Shown here: piece after piece, positions 1-6,686 of the stretch | Layout: every line of letters begins with the position of its first letter | How positions within the stretch are numbered: the stretch's first letter is position 1 | DNA from: Acidobacteriota bacterium | GTDB taxonomy: Bacteria; Acidobacteriota; Terriglobia; Versatilivoradales; Versatilivoraceae | NCBI GenBank assembly: GCA_026706225.1 | Contig: JAPOZE010000177.1 | Coordinates: forward strand, 1 to 7,635 | Length of the DNA: 7,635 nucleotides | Reading direction: 5' to 3' | Program-made: the position numbers and the translations under genes | Notes under the pieces: generated by a model | Database searches by the model: none | Seen by the model: the letters and a program-made list of their open reading frames with translations, nothing else | What the model was told of the DNA's origin: nothing

Positions 1-118
1 GTGACTGCCGGAAGTTCTCTTCCAAGGCAGCCGCATTGTCGGGAACGGCATTGCGGCCACAACCCGCCGCGGTTGCAATGAGGAAAGCAATGGACAATGC
101 AAGTGTCTTGGGATTCAC
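1..118 (-). CDS. Lipoprotein, N-terminal part (gene continues past the left edge)
   Basis: Read on the minus strand from a GTG at 118, the first 39 codons are open to the window edge. The protein begins MNPKTLALSIAFLIATAAGC: a short Lys-containing n-region, a hydrophobic stretch at residues 5-18, and a lipobox-like AAGC with Cys20 as the likely lipidated residue. This predicts a lipoprotein processed by signal peptidase II. Gly21 follows the Cys and there is no Asp at +2, so outer-membrane sorting would be the default in a Gram-negative cell. The start is supported by AGGAAG at 123-128, a few bases upstream on the same strand. Residues 24-39 (AVPDNAAALEENFRQS) look like the beginning of a soluble helical region. 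Too little is visible to name a family. The gene is divergent from the M81 peptidase gene. I am fairly confident that it is a real gene; its function is unknown. Confidence 0.72.
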   Translation of the reverse strand, partial: MNPKTLALSIAFLIATAAGCGRNAVPDNAAALEENFRQS

Positions 119-122
119 GATT

Positions 123-128
123 CTTCCT
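123..128 (-). promoter_or_regulatory. Ribosome binding site of the lipoprotein gene
   Basis: The minus strand reads AGGAAG here, four bases before the GTG at 118 (about six from the AGGA core). It decides the GTG start, since no ATG lies at a better distance in that frame. Confidence 0.6.
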
Positions 129-147
129 TTCGGTGAATTGGCGGCCA

Positions 148-164
148 CCCGAAACCGCTTCGGG
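148..164. repeat. Inverted repeat / hairpin in the leader of the lipoprotein gene
   Basis: CCCGAA (148-153) and TTCGGG (159-164) are perfect complements around a 5-base loop. On the minus strand this hairpin lies 30-46 nt upstream of the GTG start, so it would fold in the 5' untranslated region if transcription begins near 203. No T-run follows on either strand, so it does not look like a simple intrinsic terminator. It could be a leader structure or chance. Confidence 0.35.
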
Positions 165-209
165 GAGAGCAATCGGATGACCGGAAACATCATGGCGCGG
201 ACCGGGAAA

Positions 210-215
210 ATCATA
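210..215 (-). promoter_or_regulatory. Possible -10 element for the lipoprotein gene
   Basis: The minus strand reads TATGAT, one mismatch from the sigma-70 consensus TATAAT, in a locally AT-rich patch (207-219) of an otherwise GC-rich spacer. The matching -35 is poor: the best candidate 18 nt upstream shares only GAC with TTGACA. Transcription would start near 203, giving a leader of about 85 nt that contains the hairpin at 148-164. This is a weak prediction. Confidence 0.22.
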
Positions 216-220
216 TCATC

Positions 221-397
221 TCATGCCGACTTGCGTCCGTCCTCCTCCGGGTGCCAGATTCGGGCGGGCGCCACCGAAAACGTTTCCGTGCCCGGACCGG
301 ATTGGGGAATAATCCCCAGGCCTTTTGCAAAATCCCGCAGGTAGGGGACGTCGTGCAATAGGCTCCCCCGACAGCGGCAAGTCATGCCGGGAGACAT
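221..397 (-). CDS. Candidate short gene or gene remnant, unknown function
   Basis: A minus-strand frame ends at a TGA at 221-223 and can start at ATG 397 (58 aa), ATG 385 (54 aa) or TTG 358 (45 aa). The TTG has the best upstream sequence: GGGGGAG ends four bases before it. The frame stays open further upstream into the M81 gene, so it could also be the 3' remnant of an older gene. The part from codon 16 onward, beginning HDVPYLRDFAKGLGIIPQSG and ending RIWHPEEDGRKSA, has a balanced, protein-like composition. About 70% of its third codon positions are G or C, in keeping with coding sequence in a GC-rich genome. There is no signal peptide or membrane segment. It would be co-directional with the lipoprotein gene, with 102 nt between them. 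I recognise no family. It could still be a chance frame; a family search with this peptide would decide. Confidence 0.3.
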   Translation of the reverse strand: MSPGMTCRCRGSLLHDVPYLRDFAKGLGIIPQSGPGTETFSVAPARIWHPEEDGRKSA

Positions 398-422
398 CGA
401 TCCCGGGGGAATGACCCGGCGG

Positions 423-434
423 ATGGGTACCCAT
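423..434. repeat. 12-bp perfect palindrome over the start codon of the M81 gene
   Basis: ATGGGTACCCAT is its own reverse complement and includes the first two bases of the ATG at 433. It lies between the weak ribosome site and the coding region. It could act as an operator or a small mRNA hairpin that covers the start, or it may be chance; only one copy was seen. Confidence 0.35.
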
Positions 435-1896
435 GAAACTCTTTCTCGCCTCTCTGGGCACCGAGACCAACACCTTTTCTCCCTTCCCCACCGGCTACCG
501 CACCTTTGAGGAAACCTGCCTGGTCAGAGGGGGGAGACACGGCCCCGACCCGTTTCTCTTTGCGGTGCCTCTGATCCTCTGGCGCCGACTGGCCTTGCGG
601 AACGGCTGGTCGGTGGCGGAGAGTCTGTGCGCCTTTGCCCAACCTTCCGGAGTGACGCTAGGCCCCGTCTACGAATCCTTCCGGGAAGAAATCCTGGCGG
701 ACCTCCGGCGGGCCATGCCGGTGGACATGGTTCTGCTCAGTCTGCACGGCGCCATGGTCGCCGAAGGTTATGACGACTGCGAGGGGGATCTGCTGGCTCG
801 TATTCGCGCCATGGTCGGTCCCAAGGTGCCGGTCGGGGTCGAATTGGATCTCCACTGCCACCTGACCCGCCGGATGGTCGAGGAGGCTACCGCCATCGTC
901 AGCTTCAAGGAATACCCCCACACGGACGCCGCCGACCGGGCCAAAGAACTCTTTCACATCCTGTCCGCGACTGCCTCGGGCGCCGTTCGACCGCACATGG
1001 CTCTGCATGACTGCGGCATGATGGGCATCTACCACACCACCTCGGAACCCATGAAGAGCTACCTGGCGGGAATCAAGCACCTGGAGCAGCGAAAGGATAT
1101 TCTTTCCATCTCGATAGCCCACGGGTTTCTTTGGGGGGACGTTGCCGACATGGGAACCCGGGTCCTGGTCGTCACCGATGGAGTACCCGGGGAAGGAAAC
1201 CGGCTGGCAGAATCCCTGGGGCGGCAGCTTTTTCAACTGCGTCAACGGCTCCGGCCCGACTACAGAACCATCGACCAAGCCCTGGGACAAGCCTTGAGCC
1301 AGGACCGGGGACCGGTGGTGCTGGCGGACGTGGCCGACAACCCGGGCGGCGGCGCGTCAGGAGACTCCACCTTTATTCTCGAGGCTCTGATCGATCAGCG
1401 GATCGAGGATGCCGCGGTGGCCTGTATCTGGGATCCGACGGCCGTAGCCGTGGCTACAGAAGCGGGAGAAGGGGCCCGATTGGACGTGCGCCTGGGAGGC
1501 AAGATGGGGCCGAGTTCGGGACGCCCACTGGATATTCCGGTGACGGTAGCCAAGGTGGTCCCCAACGCCTGTCAAACCTTCGGCAGCGGCGCCGGCCGGT
1601 CGGTCTCGCCTCTCGGGGACGCCGTCGTTCTGCGCACCGGCGGCATCGACATCGTGGTCAACTCCATTCGAACGCAAACCCTGGGCGCCGATGCCTTCAC
1701 CAATATGGGCATCGATCCCGGGACCAGGCGGATCCTGGTGGTCAAATCGATGCAGCATTTCCACGCGGCCTTCTCCCCCCTCGCCCGGCAGATCCTGTAT
1801 GTGGACACACCGGGAGCCCTGGTAAGCGACGCGACGAGAATCCCCTTTCGAAACGCGGACCGGAGCCAGTGGCCAATCTGCGAGACGGTGGCCTGA
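433..1896 (+). CDS. M81 family metallopeptidase (MlrC-like protein)
   Basis: The 487-residue product has the full length and two-part build of the M81/MlrC family. The N-terminal peptidase domain (about residues 1-290) opens with the family signature GTETNTFSP at 9-17 and contains SLHGAM (103-108), ELDLHCH (137-143) and KEYPHTD (159-165). His105, Asp139, His141 and His163 match in order and spacing the zinc-site residues I recall for Sphingomonas MlrC, so the metal centre appears intact. The C-terminal domain (about 296-475) starts with the typical DVADNPGGGASGDST. The founding member hydrolyses linear microcystin fragments, but most relatives have unknown peptide or amide substrates. No signal peptide is seen, so a cytoplasmic enzyme is expected. 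ATG 433 is the first in-frame start after a stop at 412. The ribosome site is weak (GGCGGA at 418-423). The next gene begins 177 nt downstream, so it is probably not in the same tight operon. Confidence 0.93.
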   Translation: MKLFLASLGTETNTFSPFPTGYRTFEETCLVRGGRHGPDPFLFAVPLILWRRLALRNGWSVAESLCAFAQPSGVTLGPVYESFREEILADLRRAMPVDMVLLSLHGAMVAEGYDDCEGDLLARIRAMVGPKVPVGVELDLHCHLTRRMVEEATAIVSFKEYPHTDAADRAKELFHILSATASGAVRPHMALHDCGMMGIYHTTSEPMKSYLAGIKHLEQRKDILSISIAHGFLWGDVADMGTRVLVVTDGVPGEGNRLAESLGRQLFQLRQRLRPDYRTIDQALGQALSQDRGPVVLADVADNPGGGASGDSTFILEALIDQRIEDAAVACIWDPTAVAVATEAGEGARLDVRLGGKMGPSSGRPLDIPVTVAKVVPNACQTFGSGAGRSVSPLGDAVVLRTGGIDIVVNSIRTQTLGADAFTNMGIDPGTRRILVVKSMQHFHAAFSPLARQILYVDTPGALVSDATRIPFRNADRSQWPICETVA

Positions 1897-2073
1897 TCGT
1901 CCGGGTCGGCGATTGGGGCATTCTTGATTCCGAAACCCCTGCTCTTCAGGCCCTTGATTCAGGGAGCACCGGTGCGCGCCCGGTCAGTGGGATACCCGCC
2001 CCCGAACCCGTTCGCCTATGGTATCCTTGGGCGTCGTATTGGCAAGGATAGTGGTGTAAAGGTTGACCTACCC
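1897..2073. other. Intergenic spacer between the M81 gene and the PPC operon
   Basis: This 177-bp stretch holds no convincing gene. An in-frame extension of the downstream gene back to TTG 1924 is open but encodes an Arg/Pro-rich stretch with no ribosome site. Visible structure: a perfect 10-bp palindrome GCACCGGTGC at 1966-1975, a direct repeat CTTGATTC at 1923-1930 and 1953-1960, and a weak stem CCTTG/CAGGG near 1952-1964. None is followed by a T-run, so I do not call a terminator. TTGGCA at 2039-2044 resembles a -35 box but has no -10 partner at a normal distance. Confidence 0.5.
2058..2062 (+). promoter_or_regulatory. Possible ribosome binding site of the PPC gene
   Basis: AAAGG lies 11 bases before the GTG at 2074. 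The spacing is on the long side and the match is partial. It supports GTG 2074 mainly because that start also yields a clean signal peptide. Confidence 0.4.
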
Positions 2074-4062
2074 GTGTTCCTGAGATCGATTGGGGCAATC
2101 CTGTGCCTGGCGGCTTCGCTGATCGCCGCGAAGACCGACACGGTCACTGAGCCCAAGCTGCTCTCCCATTTCCCGATTGGCGGCCAACAGGGAACGACCT
2201 TCGACCTCGAGGTCTCCGGCGCAGCCCTGCAAGGTACCCACACCGTCTGGTTCGAGGGTGGAGAACTCTCCGCCTCCATCCTGAAGCTGGAGAAACTCCA
2301 GGACACCGCGGAAGAAAAGGACAAGAAAGCGGAGGACTACCTGGGGAAAGCAGTGAAGGCCGATCACCGGGCCGTCTTGCAGGTCCGGATACCCCAAAAG
2401 GCCTCCCTCGGGTTGCACCTGTTCCGGCTGGTGACTCCGCGGGGACTCTCCAACGCCCTGGGCCTGCAGGTGGTCTCCGATCCGATCATTTCGGAAACCG
2501 CCCGCCCGCACCAGGCCGCGGAACAGGCGCAATACCTGTCGGTCCCCGCCGTCGTAAACGGCAGACTTTCAAAGAAGGGCCAGCGGGACTTCTATGCATT
2601 CCGCGTTTCCCAGGGGGAGGAACTGCTCTTCGCCGTCCGTTCCGATCTGGGCCCCAGCCGCACCTACCAGGCCCAAGCCGGAATCACCCTCTACCAGCGT
2701 TCCGACAGTTGGTTCGATCCAACCCGCGTGGTCCGATTGGCCGTTGAGGGCCCGGCCCTGACCTGGGAGCCCTTTCAGCGGTACGAGCGAACCCGCTCAA
2801 CCGGCAGATTCGCCCTCTTCCAGCGTGTTTCTCACCGATTCGAGTCACCGGGGCGCTATTTCCTTTCGGTCGGCACCTTTACCGGAGCCGGCGACCCCAA
2901 TCACGGCTACCAGTTGCGGATTGTCCGACAACGGTCTTCCGAACCCCGGCAGGTCCTGGGCAAGCTGGCCCACCCGGATCCGGGAGACTGGTTGGAAAGG
3001 GACTCGGCCACGCTGAGACAACTGGGAAGTTTCCAACGGCCGCTTGAGCCCAACCGCCTGGACCTGTTGCGGCACCGCTCCGGCACGGACCCCTCCCAAG
3101 GGGAACCCTCCCTGGCGTCCGAATCCGCACCCGGCCAAGGCAATGCTTCCGATCTTTCTCCCGCCCATGGCTCACCGATCGAACCGGCCCCCGAAGTGGA
3201 GCCCAACGACTCCCTCGAGCGATCGGGCACGGTGAAGATTCCGGGCCTGATCGAGGGCCGAATCCAGACGCCCGGCGATATCGATCTCTTCCGCTTTCAA
3301 GCCGAGGCCGGACAGAAACTGGCCTTCGAGATCGAGACTCCCGGGAACTCGCCGCCCCATTTCAATCCCTGGCTGAAGCTCCTGGACGGGAGCGGCAACG
3401 AGGTGGTGTCCAACATTTACATGGAATACGGCGGTGACGGCGACGACGTCAACAAGACGGTTGAACGGAAGACGATCGTCACCATCGAGCAAACCGGCAG
3501 CTACTTCCTGCAGATCCGGGAGTTGACCTCGGTGCAGGGGGGACCCCGGTTCAGGTATCGGCTGCTGGCGCGCCCGCAGGTTCCCCATCTGGGCCGGGTC
3601 GAAATCAGCCTGGGAGTCACGCCCTCCCTGTCCACACTCATCGACAAGACCGACCGAATCAACCTGGAGCCGGGACAGGCCAGGGAAATGGTGGTGGTGT
3701 GCGAGAAGGAGGAAGGGTTTCAGGGGAATGTGCTCCTCACTGTCGACAACCTTCCCCCCGGTGTGCAAGCCTGGGTCAGCACTGCGGCCGGCTGGACGGA
3801 AACCTTGATGCGGGGCATCCAGTATCGACCGCTCGGTGTTGAAGTCGTATCCCCCCGCCACCACCGCCCGCAACGCAGCGCGACCACGCTGGTATTTTGG
3901 GCGAGTCCCGACGCGCCCATAACCGGCGCCCCACGCTTTCTTCAACTCAAGGCCCGGCCGGTGGTGGACGGAAGGGTGGGCCCGGCATTGCCGGCAGGAA
4001 GGATACCCTTCCTGGCTGTCCGGACGCCCGAAGAAGCTCAGGTCATGACGTCCCGCCGTTGA
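2074..4062 (+). CDS. Secreted PPC-domain (pre-peptidase C-terminal) protein
   Basis: From the GTG at 2074 the product is 662 residues. It starts MFLRSIGAILCLAASLIAA, a Sec signal peptide with likely cleavage after residue 19. Residues 27-137 form an Ig/TIG-like domain of the kind found in Planctomycetota and Acidobacteriota PPC proteins: FPIGGQQGTTFDLEVSG at the start, RLVTPRGLSNALGLQVVSDP at the end. A charged Lys/Glu insert sits at about 73-95. Two PPC-type beta-sandwiches follow: about 157-284 (GRLSKKGQRDFYAFRVSQGE) and 373-500 (EVEPNDSLERS, then GRIQTPGDIDLFRFQAEAGQ). They are joined by a low-complexity Pro/Ser/Gly linker at about 320-372. Residues 528-650 look like another beta-rich domain. 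No catalytic motif is seen, so a binding or scaffold role in the periplasm or on the surface is inferred. The next gene follows after 31 nt. A longer frame back to TTG 1924 exists but would bury the signal peptide. Confidence 0.85.
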   Translation: MFLRSIGAILCLAASLIAAKTDTVTEPKLLSHFPIGGQQGTTFDLEVSGAALQGTHTVWFEGGELSASILKLEKLQDTAEEKDKKAEDYLGKAVKADHRAVLQVRIPQKASLGLHLFRLVTPRGLSNALGLQVVSDPIISETARPHQAAEQAQYLSVPAVVNGRLSKKGQRDFYAFRVSQGEELLFAVRSDLGPSRTYQAQAGITLYQRSDSWFDPTRVVRLAVEGPALTWEPFQRYERTRSTGRFALFQRVSHRFESPGRYFLSVGTFTGAGDPNHGYQLRIVRQRSSEPRQVLGKLAHPDPGDWLERDSATLRQLGSFQRPLEPNRLDLLRHRSGTDPSQGEPSLASESAPGQGNASDLSPAHGSPIEPAPEVEPNDSLERSGTVKIPGLIEGRIQTPGDIDLFRFQAEAGQKLAFEIETPGNSPPHFNPWLKLLDGSGNEVVSNIYMEYGGDGDDVNKTVERKTIVTIEQTGSYFLQIRELTSVQGGPRFRYRLLARPQVPHLGRVEISLGVTPSLSTLIDKTDRINLEPGQAREMVVVCEKEEGFQGNVLLTVDNLPPGVQAWVSTAAGWTETLMRGIQYRPLGVEVVSPRHHRPQRSATTLVFWASPDAPITGAPRFLQLKARPVVDGRVGPALPAGRIPFLAVRTPEEAQVMTSRR

Positions 4063-4084
4063 TCGCCGGACGCGTTGACAATCC

Positions 4085-4090
4085 GGAGGA
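4085..4090 (+). promoter_or_regulatory. Ribosome binding site that decides a TTG start
   Basis: GGAGGA lies three bases before the TTG at 4094. The frame has a stop at 4076-4078 and no ATG or GTG before the signal-peptide core, so this site fixes TTG as the most likely start. The spacing is slightly short. Confidence 0.65.
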
Positions 4091-4093
4091 ACG

Positions 4094-6643
4094 TTGCTCC
4101 TTCAACCCCTGAATCGGTCATTGGCGATATTCCTGGCGATTCTCCTGATTTGCCTCGGGTGGGGTCCCGGTTCGGTCCACGGCCAGGAAACCGCAGCTCC
4201 CCCTACCCTGCTTTCGTTGAGGATTGTTCCGGAGGACATTCATCTTTCGAGCCTCAACCCCTCTCAGCAGGTGCTGTTGCTGGGCAGGTATTCCGACGGC
4301 CTGGAACGCGACCTGACGGGTGTCTGGCCCCTTGAATTGGGCTCCGCCGAGGTGGCGGCCATCCAGGATCAAGGTCGATTGACAGCCCTTGCGGAGGGAC
4401 GCACGACCCTGCAAGTGCAGGTGGCCAGCCATTCAGCCACGGCAATGCTGACGGTGCAGTCGCTGAAGACGCCGCCACCCTTCAGTTTTCAGCACGATAT
4501 CGGCGGGATCCTGACCAAGCGGGGGTGCAACGACAGCAGTTGCCATGCGGGTGTCAAGGGACGAGGGGGATTCAAGCTCTCTCTCAACGCCCTGGATCCG
4601 AAGGAAGACTACCGCTGGATCGTCAAAGGCGGCACCTACCAGGTCATGAGCCTGGAATCCGCAGGTCCGGAGTCCCCGCGCATCGACCTGAGCCAACCCG
4701 AAAACAGCCTGTTGCTGCGCAAGCCCACGCTCCTTTTGCCTCATGGAGGTGGAGAACGCCTGACCGCCGAGTCTTCCGACTACCGCACTCTGCTGGACTG
4801 GATTCAGTCCGGCGCTCCTTACGAACCCAAGGATTCAGAGGTTGAAGTCGAACGGGTGACCCTGTTTCCGGAGGAACGAGTGCTCGATGCCAAGGGTGCC
4901 CACCAGGTGCTGGTCACCGCCCATCTTGCCGACGGTCGAACCCGCGACCTGACCCGACAGGCCTCCTACCGGTCGGGCAACCAAGAGGTGGTGATGGTGA
5001 CCGACTCCGGTCGAGTCCAGGCCCGGACTGCGGGAGAGACGACCCTTATCGTCCGCACCGCCGGTCATACCGTCAGCGCACGATTCGGAGTCATCTCCGA
5101 ACCATTGCAGGCCAACCCTTCCCCTCAGCCTCACAACTTTATCGACGACTACGTCTTCGGCAAGCTGAGCCGCTTTCAAATCCCCGCATCGCCGCTCTCC
5201 GGCGACGCCGAGTTCCTGCGCCGGGTCTGCCTGGATTTGACGGGAACGCTGCCGCCGCCCGATCGGGCGCGCGAGTTCATCGCCAGCCGGGACCCTCAAA
5301 AACGAACGAAACTGATCGACGCCCTGCTGGATTCTCCCGAGTACGTGGACTACTGGACCTTTCGCTTCGGCCGGCTCTTCCGGGTGGCGGCCGGCGCCGT
5401 CGGGGGGGCTGAGCATGCCTACACCTATTGGCGCTGGGTGTGGCGAAACATCGCCCAAAACAGATCCTATCGGGAAATCGCCCTGGAACGGTTGGCGGCA
5501 CAGGGCTACGGCGGAGCCTCGAGACACTTTCTTTCCTACGGGGAAGAAGCCAAGGCCGCCGATATCATGCCGGAAGAGGTGCGGGTCTTTCTGGGAAGAC
5601 GGCTGGATTGCGCCCAGTGTCACGACCACCCCTATGAGCAGTGGAGCCAGGATCAGTTCTGGGGGTTGGCGTCCTTCTTCGGACAGATCAGCCGAACCGA
5701 ATGGACCGGGTTCGGGGCGGCCGTTCTCTTTGACGATCCGGCCGGCCGCCAACCGGATTTTGGAGAGTCGGCGGAAACCGTGAAGGTGACTCACCCCCGG
5801 CGCAAGCAATTGGTCAAGCCGGCTTTCCTGGATGGACAGGCCATCTCCTCCGCCGGCAACGGGCATCCGCGCCGGGAGTTTGCCCGTTGGGTCACCTCTC
5901 ACCCCTACTTTGCCGAAACCCTGGCCAACCGCATGTGGGGCTACCTCTTTGGACGCGGCCTGGTGGATCCGGTGGATGATTTCCGCTCGACCAATCCTTC
6001 GACCCATCCCGATCTGCTGAAGGCCCTGGCCGAGGATTGCCGGCGCAACGGATACGACCTGAAGCAGATCCTGCGTCGGATCACCCGTTCCCGAACCTAC
6101 CAGCTTGCCTCGACTCCCCGGGAGTCGAACCGCCGGGATACCTTGAACTACTCCCACTTCATCCCGAAGCCGCTGGAAGCCGAGGTGCTTCTGGATGCCA
6201 TCAGCCAGGTGACCGGCGTCCCGGAAGTCTTCGAAAACGGCCCAGAGGGGCAGGCTCCCCCGGGAACCCGGGCCATTCAACTGGAGGTGCCCGACATCTA
6301 TCCCTCCGATTTTCTGCAGATGTACGGGCGGCCCAACCTTCTGCAGATCCCGGAAGTCAAGACCTCTCCCAGCCTCAACCAGGCGCTCCACATGCTGGTG
6401 GGAACGACCTACACGGAGAAGCTATCCAGGAAAGGCGGCCGCCTCGACCGGTTGATCGAAAGGGACGCCTCCCACCGCGAGGCGATTCAGGAGCTCTATC
6501 TGGCCGCCTTGTCCCGCTTTCCCTCATCACTGGAACTGGCCGAGCTGGAGCCGGTCCTGGGCAAGAGTTCCGACAAGAGGCGGGCCTGGGAGGACCTGAC
6601 TTGGAGTCTGATCACCTCCCGGGAGTTTGCCTTCAACCACTGA
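4094..6643 (+). CDS. Secreted BIG2 / cytochrome-like DUF1549-DUF1553 protein
   Basis: The 849-residue protein begins with a Sec signal (hydrophobic core 10-22, likely cleavage after VHG at 28-30). In order it shows: a BIG2-like Ig domain (about 38-122); a cytochrome-like segment with GCNDSSCH, i.e. Cys145-x4-Cys150-His151, followed by GRGGFKLSLNALDP; a second BIG2-like domain (about 250-335); DUF1549 (about 348-535) with RRVCLDLTGTLPPP and CAQCHDHPYEQW (Cys506, Cys509, His510); and DUF1553 (about 590-845) with ANRMWGYLFGRGLVDPVDDF. This architecture is characteristic of the planctomycete-type cytochrome families and is usually next to a DUF1501 gene, as here. The CxxCH motif could bind heme c covalently and the Cx4CH motif might; neither is proven. 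The role is unknown, often guessed to be in polymer breakdown or extracytoplasmic electron transfer. It starts with TTG, 31 nt after the PPC gene, and ends 43 nt before the DUF1501 gene. Confidence 0.92.
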   Translation: MLLQPLNRSLAIFLAILLICLGWGPGSVHGQETAAPPTLLSLRIVPEDIHLSSLNPSQQVLLLGRYSDGLERDLTGVWPLELGSAEVAAIQDQGRLTALAEGRTTLQVQVASHSATAMLTVQSLKTPPPFSFQHDIGGILTKRGCNDSSCHAGVKGRGGFKLSLNALDPKEDYRWIVKGGTYQVMSLESAGPESPRIDLSQPENSLLLRKPTLLLPHGGGERLTAESSDYRTLLDWIQSGAPYEPKDSEVEVERVTLFPEERVLDAKGAHQVLVTAHLADGRTRDLTRQASYRSGNQEVVMVTDSGRVQARTAGETTLIVRTAGHTVSARFGVISEPLQANPSPQPHNFIDDYVFGKLSRFQIPASPLSGDAEFLRRVCLDLTGTLPPPDRAREFIASRDPQKRTKLIDALLDSPEYVDYWTFRFGRLFRVAAGAVGGAEHAYTYWRWVWRNIAQNRSYREIALERLAAQGYGGASRHFLSYGEEAKAADIMPEEVRVFLGRRLDCAQCHDHPYEQWSQDQFWGLASFFGQISRTEWTGFGAAVLFDDPAGRQPDFGESAETVKVTHPRRKQLVKPAFLDGQAISSAGNGHPRREFARWVTSHPYFAETLANRMWGYLFGRGLVDPVDDFRSTNPSTHPDLLKALAEDCRRNGYDLKQILRRITRSRTYQLASTPRESNRRDTLNYSHFIPKPLEAEVLLDAISQVTGVPEVFENGPEGQAPPGTRAIQLEVPDIYPSDFLQMYGRPNLLQIPEVKTSPSLNQALHMLVGTTYTEKLSRKGGRLDRLIERDASHREAIQELYLAALSRFPSSLELAELEPVLGKSSDKRRAWEDLTWSLITSREFAFNH

Positions 6644-6674
6644 CGCCGCCTCGGCGATACCCAGTGCGGGCGCC

Positions 6675-6679
6675 AGGAG
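6675..6679 (+). promoter_or_regulatory. Ribosome binding site of the DUF1501 gene
   Basis: AGGAG lies seven bases before the ATG at 6687, an ideal distance. It favours 6687 over the adjacent ATG at 6690. Confidence 0.75.
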
Positions 6680-6686
6680 ATTGACG

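Noticed and set aside
303..318. Perfect inverted repeat TGGGGA-ATAA-TCCCCA resembling a terminator stem
   Set aside because: No T-run follows on either strand, and the bases fit the codons of the candidate short minus-strand frame (LGIIPQ).
323..332. Palindrome TTTTGCAAAA resembling an operator
   Set aside because: Single copy, and explained by the DFAK codons of the candidate minus-strand frame; not enough to call a regulatory site.
658..1290. Antisense open frame (210 codons) opposite the M81 gene
   Set aside because: It overlaps the catalytic motifs of the M81 peptidase and has no own motif or ribosome site; a shadow.
1923..1960. Direct repeat CTTGATTC with a 30-bp period
   Set aside because: Only two 8-bp copies; too short to call a binding-site array or repeat element.
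1131..2051. Plus-strand 306-codon frame overlapping the M81 gene and spacer
   Set aside because: Its Arg/Gly/Ser-rich composition is typical of an out-of-frame reading; the M81 frame is clearly the real one there.
4075..4080. TTGACA, a perfect -35 hexamer just before the DUF1549 gene
   Set aside because: No -10-like sequence lies 16-18 bases downstream; that position is already inside the coding region. Probably chance within a short operon gap.
4835..6391. Long antisense open frame (518 codons) on the minus strand opposite the DUF1549 gene
   Set aside because: The plus-strand gene has clear family motifs throughout; the antisense frame encodes no recognisable domain and is a codon-bias shadow in GC-rich DNA.
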